NCBI GenBank assembly: GCA_949316235.1
Contig: OX438753.1
Coordinates: forward strand, 20,454,801-20,518,800
DNA from: Oegoconia quadripuncta
Lineage: Eukaryota > Arthropoda > Insecta > Lepidoptera > Autostichidae
DNA: 64,000 nucleotides
Direction: 5' to 3'
Shown: in pieces, positions 59,101 to 64,000 of the stretch
How the letters are laid out: every line of letters starts with the position of its first letter
How positions within the stretch are numbered: position 1 is the stretch's first letter
Position numbers and translations under genes: made by a program
Notes under the pieces: generated by a model
The model's database searches: none
What the model was told of the DNA's origin: nothing
The model's input: the letters and a program-made list of their open reading frames with translations, nothing else

Positions 59101-61664
59101 CATGTTTTTTTTCTTTTTTTATGCACAACGGGTTAGTACTTCACCTCAATCACACTTGATGTTAAGTGAAGATGAGGTCGAAGGTGGAAGCGTACTAACC
59201 CGGAAACCCCAACACATTTGGGGGACTGGCTATCTTATCTCAGACAACCGGAACACAACAATGCTATTAACATTGTTGCTTGGCGGCAGATTTAGATAAG
59301 ATGGTGGTAGCTAGCCAGGCGGACATTTAAAATTTCTTTGGTGGTAGGGCCACCAACCAAAACGAGTGACTTGTGTCAAGGTCGACGAATAAATGTATTC
59401 TATTTAAACATGTACCCCGCTGGGGATCGAACCCGCGATCTCCGAATCGTAAACAACGTAGTTTACATTGAGCCACGGAGGCAGTTGTCTCTACAAAGAC
59501 AATATAGTAGTATTCTATCACGTTCATGCTTCATGTGTGTAAGAGAGATGCAAAGTTTCTGTCTCCTGTCAGTATAGACTATGGGCATGCCAGAATTACT
59601 GGACTAAATTTGAACTCCCATTCTCTGCATCTGTTGAAGGTAAAAAACAGATATACCTGTACAGAATGTAGCAAGGCTGCTCTTCAATGATTAGTGATGG
59701 AACATACTTGTCAAAATCTTGCTCCCAAGTGCCTTTTGTTGGTAGATACTTAGCTAAATCTAGTTGTTCTGAAATTGAAATCAAAAGGAAATATCAGTGT
59801 TCTAGTAATAATTGCTAATTAGTCATAACATTAACAGTACATGGTGTACACTATTATTTACTAATTTGGTACACCATTTGAAGATCACATGGAAAAAGTT
59901 GTAAGTCAGTATTCACAAAATTTAAAGGTTTTACAGCTTGTCACATAGAAATAGATACCTACACAGTTTATTTTTTTTATGAAGGTCTGGAGACTGCTTT
60001 GACCACAATCTGGTGGTTAGTTCAAACTTAGCATAACGTCAAACTTCAAACTTCTATCATTTATTTTAACGTAAGATACATGCTATCATTTGTTGAATGT
60101 CAATTTAAATCTACTGGAAATAAAAAAGGTTCATTGCATTTATCTGTCAGTCGGTATGTCCAAGCTACGACCGCTTCGGAAAGGGAAATCATCTGTGGGA
60201 AAAGAAGCGGCGCAAGAAACCCACAGGATCATAGTTGTCCTTGTTTAGTTGTAAGTTTGATTAGCTAAATTGTACTTTAAATGGAATATGACTTACACAT
60301 CTTTTTATGAGATCTTTATTTGTATAATACTGACCATTTTCAATACTGACTTTCAGCACTCTAATTTTTCCATCTCTACATTTACTGATATATTTCTTTA
60401 GTTCTGCATTTGCTGTAACAAAAGGGTAGTAAAATTGTAGTAACATGTAGTAGAGGAGGCATTACCTTATGTCAGAAAATGAATTCTCACCTTAGTACCT
60501 TTCGCAACCGAGTTGCAGATAAACAATAGGAGTCTATTCTATGTATATAAAATTTTCTCTACATTGAGAGCAATGGTTCTGAATCGTAACAAAGAAAATT
60601 TAACACATGAAGGTTAGCAGGAGCTCTGTTTCGCTCTGCACTTATTTAAGCTTTTGAACCTGAACAGTGTTAGGTTAAACTGGTTAGGCTGTCATTATAC
60701 AGGCAAGAATATGATGAAAAAAATTTACATTCCTCCCGATACTCTAACCCCAAGCATATAGTTTATTCACTGAGGAGTAACTGTCTCTTATAGCACAGGT
60801 TATACCTAGTTTAGGAGGCAGAAATCCCTACTGTTGTTTTACACTATATTCAAATGTACCTAACCTCTTATATCTAAATTTATATAGACTTCAACAATAG
60901 AATGTGTTAGAATAGGTAATAATAGTAAGTAAATGTTCACAAGTGATAGTTAAGTGTGAAATGTTTGTATATATAATCTACGATGTATGTATAATCTACC
61001 ATGTAAGCTTTTTGGAGTAGAGTTCAAATAAATATTATTATAATTATAGGTTTTATTGTAAATATGAATTATTAATCCACAGCCTTACACATTCCCATTG
61101 TTGGGGCACAGCATCCTCCCACTGTGAGGGCACAGGCTATAAAACAATGTGGACTCAGTGTGGATTAGTAGATTTGTGAGACTAGTGGCCATGGAATCAC
61201 AGGACCGCGCCAGACTTTGCTTAACTTCGCTAATGCGAATCGAAAAAGCGACTGGGCCTCAAGTGATGCAAGGATCAAAAGGTGATAAACAAAGATATTT
61301 CTCGTTAATTTGAAGGCTACATAGAGGTGGGTTAGCTGGTCGTCTCCTAATAAGTCTATTATTACGAATAGGTAAAGTGAATCAGTGCCGCTAATTTGGA
61401 ATGGCAGCAAATATGCTACATCCTTTTGTTGTGGGTGTAAGATGAATTACGTATGATCAAAGCCAACTAGTACCAATGCCAATTTAAAGTACATTGTAAT
61501 TTCTACATAATCGAGTATCAACAATAATGTCACCAGAAGTCATCTATATTAAAATTTGCAGCGAAATTATGCTGAGTGAGTAGGTAGGTAGGTACGTATT
61601 GTGAAAATCGCAATGTAACTATATAAAACAGATTGGTACCTTGAATGCCAGTTTGGTGAGACAT
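50157..61664 (-). CDS. twf: Twinfilin, nine exons, complete
   Basis: Twinfilin binds ADP-actin monomers and capping protein and caps filament ends in the cytoplasm. Coding exons, 5' to 3' on the minus strand: 61664-61640, 60412-60335, 59768-59657, 58567-58405, 57603-57470, 55549-55446, 53514-53371, 51655-51537 and 50309-50157. All have AG/GT borders, and phases join to exactly 343 aa, the fly length. Two ADF-homology domains are seen: first ([57 protein letters not shown]) and second ([60 protein letters not shown]). The tail [14 protein letters not shown] is the basic capping-protein/lipid-binding end. The start ATG lies in AGCAAAATGTC. Confidence 0.95.
50404..50493 (-). repeat. SINE family B 3'-end fragment in twf intron 8
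   Basis: CACATTAAGCAACTAGGCTT and GATACCAGATGGTTGATAAA match copy 3 at 49331. Confidence 0.55.
50520..50945. repeat. Minisatellite, 56-bp unit, about 7.5 copies, twf intron 8
   Basis: Unit starts AAGCACCTTATACGAGAAGT and contains GTGTCAGGATATTTTGGACA then GGTTGTAAGA. Unit starts are 50520, 50576, 50632, 50704, 50760, 50816 and 50872; a decayed unit follows. The third unit is 72 bp because GTGTCGGGACATTTTG (16 bp) is duplicated inside it. Similarity declines toward the right end. Confidence 0.9.
51010..51512 (-). pseudogene. Non-LTR LINE fragment, family L1x (copy 3), twf intron 8
   Basis: The minus strand encodes a recognisable late reverse-transcriptase segment: [40 protein letters not shown] and PLNKFK. 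Starts about 25 bp past the exon 8 donor site and runs into a 3' UTR-like portion with AGAGCAACCCC. Broken relative to a working copy. Confidence 0.75.
51751..52242. mobile_element. hAT-like non-autonomous element carrying a nested SINE, twf intron 7
   Basis: Termini CAGTGGCGTGC and GCACGCCACTG, with flanking 8-bp duplications CCATAAAC (51743-51750) and CCACAAAC (52243-52250) differing at one base. The ~200 bp of hAT-like sequence is interrupted by SINE A at 51911-52202. No transposase. Confidence 0.75.
51911..52202 (-). repeat. tRNA-derived SINE, family A (copy 8), nested
   Basis: Minus-strand copy with complete ends from the T run to the CCACGGAGGCG head. The B box segment is deleted (the AACCGAG segment joins directly to ACCTCCGAATCG). 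Confidence 0.85.
52451..52508 (-). repeat. 5S-rRNA-like dispersed fragment (copy 2, best)
   Basis: GGTCACCCATTCAACGACTG, then ACCGCGTCAGACGTTGCTTA and ACTT align almost base for base to the reverse complement of insect 5S rRNA. 5S sense is the minus strand. After it comes a local inverted repeat (AACTTGGCC/GGCCAAGTT-like). The 5S 5' third is absent. Confidence 0.6.
52625..53110 (-). repeat. Non-LTR LINE fragment, family L1x (copy 4), twf intron 7
   Basis: Antisense to copy 6 at 55660, sharing the AGGTACACAGGGTACACTTA tail, an A-rich run, AGAACAAGCAAGA and the GAAATAGCCTGATTATGCG block. Coding content is broken. Confidence 0.7.
53690..54660. other. Probable decayed transposable element in twf intron 6
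   Basis: Both ends are rich in TTTGGCAAA/CCCAAAA phrases in opposing orientations. The middle has a GC-rich block (54118-54165) and a 22-bp perfect palindrome, TGGGGGCACGG and its mirror, at 54416-54437. The elements of a known superfamily are not recognisable. Called only on local structure. Confidence 0.3.
55333..55433 (+). repeat. tRNA-derived SINE, family A (copy 9, 3' part only)
   Basis: CCTTCGGCCTCATCTTCACT through ATCAGGTGTGATTGAGGTCA to the CATAAAA end. It ends 12 bp from the exon 6 splice donor of twf (55446), on the opposite strand. Confidence 0.75.
55660..56320 (+). pseudogene. Non-LTR LINE fragment, family L1x (copy 6, most complete), twf intron 5
   Basis: Frames read [49 protein letters not shown], then after a gap [25 protein letters not shown], and a [13 protein letters not shown] terminus. 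A 3' UTR with AGAGCAACCTCTCGAG and TTCTTGTTCTTCTC follows. The palm domain is absent. Confidence 0.75.
56517..56560 (-). repeat. 5S-rRNA-like dispersed fragment (copy 3, weak)
   Basis: GGTGGTCGCCCATAAAGATC, then GCCCGCGCCAGATATTGCTT. Shorter and more diverged. It follows a phrase (GTTGGGTCACAACCTCCTCT) also seen before copy 4, so both belong to one composite repeat. Confidence 0.4.
57207..57241 (+). repeat. SINE family A scrap next to a GATA microsatellite
   Basis: A GATA array of about six units (57170-57195) is followed by AATGTCCGCCTGGCTAGCTA then CCACCATCTTAT. Confidence 0.6.
57890..58130 (+). pseudogene. Non-LTR LINE fragment, family L1x (copy 5), twf intron 4
   Basis: Reads [12 protein letters not shown], then [20 protein letters not shown]: the FLGxxLDxxLxWxxHI block that follows the YADD palm in non-LTR reverse transcriptases. 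A stop at LQ* and frameshifts follow. Confidence 0.7.
59105..59482 (-). repeat. tRNA-derived SINE, family A (copy 10), twf intron 3
   Basis: Near full-length minus copy from the T run to CCACGGAGGC with B box GGATCGAACCC in antisense. It has a ~40-bp extra segment (TTTCTTTGGTGGTAGGGCCA...AATGTATTCTAT) not found in the other copies. Confidence 0.85.
60413..61639. other. twf intron 1, with composite repeat
   Basis: A composite repeat at 61082-61242 (TTGGGGCACAGCATCCTCCC and later the 5S-like part). The rest is AT-rich with no other feature. Confidence 0.45.
61203..61242 (-). repeat. 5S-rRNA-like dispersed fragment (copy 4)
   Basis: GGACCGCGCCAGACTTTGCT then TAACTTCGCTAATGCG. Aligns to the same 5S segment in antisense as copies 1 and 2. 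Confidence 0.5.
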
Positions 61665-61813
61665 TTTGCTCGTTACGTTGTAAATAGATTAAAATCTCGC
61701 ACAACTGATTGTTTTAGAAATAAAATGAAAGAATTGAAATAAATTTCAATAGCACCAACCAGCTACAAAACTTGTTGCCTGTCAACTGTCAGTGTCAGCG
61801 AACTGTCAAACAT

Positions 61814-62194
61814 TCTTTTTTTTTTTCATTTTATTCTCTCCTCTAGGGGAAGGCAAAGGGATCTAGCCCATAACAGCCATGTCTTATTTCTCTTATTTCT
61901 TCAGTTTGTAAGTCAGTCTCAGTCAAAACAAGTAATTCTAGTCTAGAGTCTAGTCACGGTCAAGTCATTCATTGTAAAGTGCAGAATGCTTTACAAAAGA
62001 TTTTGGCGGCTTCTTGTGGGAACCCGAAAGCTCCGTTACGCACTTTAATTTACACTTCCCTTCACTTGTACACCATCACTAACGTTTGCTGCACAATATT
62101 CTGCCATTATTAAGCTTCAAAAGTTAGAATGCACAAATTATAAGAATTATAAAGAAAAATGCAACTTCACACGCCGAGTTCCTGCCAAAAAACC
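61814..62194 (-). mobile_element. Poly(A) retroposon family C, full copy (E), just upstream of twf
   Basis: Minus-strand sense, ending in a 12-T run (poly(A)). Flanked by an 11-bp duplication CTGTCAAACAT (61803-61813) and CTGTCAAATAT (62195-62205), one mismatch. It has the stem-loop TCTCCTCTAGGGGA-like structure before its tail. It lies ~150 bp before the twf start codon, in the same orientation as twf. Confidence 0.8.
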
Positions 62195-62469
62195 CTGTCA
62201 AATATATTTTTTTTTACATACTTGGACATCTTGGACAGGTGGAGTGTGCTGAGTTCATACAGTTAAGGTGATTCCGAGGGGGACCTAACAAGCACGCCAT
62301 TTGGATACTACTGCTAAATGTGTCTTCAATAAAAGTAGTTCTCTAAAAGGAGTCAAATTAAGGCAGTACCTAATTAAACGAGTGAGACCCTTATTCAAAC
62401 CCTGAAAACGACTTATTTTCGAAACTGAATATTGAAATATACATTGTCACAAAGCAACGTTATGCATAA

Positions 62470-63010
62470 TAATAATTACAGGCGTGTGTTTGGTCTAAGA
62501 ACGTTATGCAACATTTACGAGCATAGAAGTGATAAAGAAATATTATAAGAAAAGAAAGATAATTGTAGTTGAATGGGGAGTGTTGGGCCATGTAGAAAAC
62601 GAATGAAAGAAAATTACATGCATCAGAGATGAGAATTATTGAGATGGATGAGTGGAGTGACGAGGATGGATAAAATAAGGAATGAGTGTGTAAGAGGAAG
62701 TTTAAAAGTGGCACCCGTGACAGAAAAATTGAAAGGAAACCGTAAACGGTTTCCAAAGCTAAAGCTCGGTATGGACATATTATGAGGAGGGATGAAACGC
62801 ATGTTCCTAAGAGAGTGATGAATATGGATGTCGATGGTTGGAAAGGAAGAGAAAGACCATGGAAAAGATGGATGGATTGTGTGAAGGGTGATATGAACAA
62901 AAAGGGCGTAAATGAGGAGGTAACTGCTGACAGAGGAGATTGGAAGAAAAAAGACTTACTGCGCCGACCCCAAATAAATAGGGCCCAGGGCAAGAAGATG
63001 ATGATTTTGA
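62470..63010 (+). pseudogene. RTE-like LINE C-terminal relic
   Basis: Parallels the copy at 6980: MRIIEMDEW frame-shifted to RWMSGVTRMDKIRNE-type blocks, MRRDETHVPKRVMNMDVDGW and KGRERPWKRWMDCVKGDMNK, ending AATAAATAGGGCCCAGGGCA and AGAAGATGATGA. Contains stops and shifts. Confidence 0.75.
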
Positions 63011-64000
63011 CACTCACAAATAAATCGAAGTGCTCTAAAAACTTGAAACTGGCCCGAAGGGGAGTTGTTTGGCGCAAGAGAAGGAATAAATCCCATAATT
63101 GCTAATTTAAAATCCCTCGTGGTATAGCGTCAAACTTATCCCACCAAAAACATTCTGTAAAAAACTAGCCAAGTCTCGATGGAGCTGTTTGATTATCTCT
63201 AAAAAGTAATGAAATCTGTACAAAGTCGTGCCAAGTCTAAGGTTCCTTACTGCGATTTCTTTATTATTATAGTTAATGTTGTGTGACTTGGCCGTTGAAA
63301 CCCTTCAACAGGGGTACAAAACCAGGTGCTCCATGACACCATTGCACCAATCTGTCGCCCCCCCCCCCCCCCCCCCCCCGATATATTATGCGGTTAATTT
63401 CATAGAATGTCTATGTAACTAATTACATACTTAAGTTTGTCACTTTGAAAAGTGTACCAATGGGCATGTTAAGTACGAAACCCGCAGGGAATTACTTATA
63501 AATTTAGTTAAATTTGTGCAGCAGAATTTAATACATGTTTTTTAGTCCTCTTTTTTCAGGGTCAATGGCATAAATTATAATGACCTAAAGTCGTTTTCTT
63601 AGTAACTAAGTAGGTACTTACTTGATATTCAATATTTTTTTTATTGGTAAGTTCCTCTAGAGTCCCCAAAGAAGTTGTGTGAATGTGTTTTTACCATGAT
63701 GAAAAAAAAATTACGACGTAAAATTATTTCAATGCTGACTGATGATTCAATGATTTCAATATAACTGAGCGATTGGCCATTTGTGGTCTGTACCACAAAC
63801 TTTGTGTTGTGGTGTGTATCTGTATACACATACCTACAACTCTATTATAAGTTGTAACAGTTGTAGTGATTTTTACTATTTGTAATTCGATGCTTGTTGA
63901 TATTGGAAAAAAAAAAAAAAAAAAAACAAACAGTTTGAGCTGATGATTTCCACTCTCCGGAACATTTTCTTAATTTCTCCGTGTTTATGACGACGACGAT
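63011..64000. other. Gene-free right end with homopolymer tracts
   Basis: A 22-C run at 63358-63379 and an A run of about 21 at 63909-63929 break otherwise AT-rich non-coding DNA. No gene or named repeat. Confidence 0.5.

Noticed and set aside
62460..63077. 205-aa minus-strand open frame
   Set aside because: It is the antisense of the RTE-like LINE relic, whose sense strand carries the recognisable protein blocks.

Overview
The window is animal nuclear DNA and reads as a moth or butterfly (Lepidoptera) genome. It is AT-rich. Its genes have short exons with GT/AG introns, and about half the visible structure is dispersed repeats: tRNA-headed SINEs, RTE-type non-LTR tails, hAT and other MITEs, and a mariner. 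I assign Lepidoptera from the repeat types and from how closely the three proteins resemble insect families as I know them. I cannot name the species.

Three host genes are recognisable. (1) About 15.2-23.0 kb, plus strand: the 3' half of the polypyrimidine-tract-binding protein gene (hephaestus/PTBP). Eight coding exons run from the end of RRM2 to the stop codon. The 5' exons are not visible in the first 15 kb, so that stretch is probably intron or lies outside the gene. (2) 39.46-43.14 kb, plus strand: a complete six-exon TIMMDC1 gene (mitochondrial complex I assembly factor; 140up in Drosophila), 253 aa. (3) 61.66-50.16 kb, minus strand: a complete nine-exon twinfilin gene (actin monomer-binding and capping protein), 343 aa. 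I reconstructed the exons by eye from splice signals, phase continuity and family motifs. All phases join correctly.

Between the genes lie mobile elements. 0-15 kb holds SINEs and degenerate RTE-type LINE tails. 28.9-30.6 kb holds an inverted-repeat MITE and a mariner with an uninterrupted 357-aa DD34D transposase. 30.9-38.7 kb is a nest of poly(A)-tailed retroposons of one unknown family. One of these copies is split by a full-length, apparently intact non-LTR retrotransposon (gag-like ORF1 with zinc knuckles; ORF2 with endonuclease, reverse transcriptase and RNase H). 44-49 kb is gene-free and rich in MITEs. The twinfilin introns carry SINEs, opposed LINE fragments, a 56-bp minisatellite and a hAT-like element with a SINE inside it.

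The observations I rate highest are: the 34-nt heph exon, whose skipping would create an early stop, as in the vertebrate PTB autoregulatory switch; the datable retrotransposon-in-retroposon nest; the unnamed poly(A) retroposon family with a 3' stem-loop; and antisense 5S-rRNA-like dispersed fragments. I saw no CRISPR, operon, phage or bacterial-type system.
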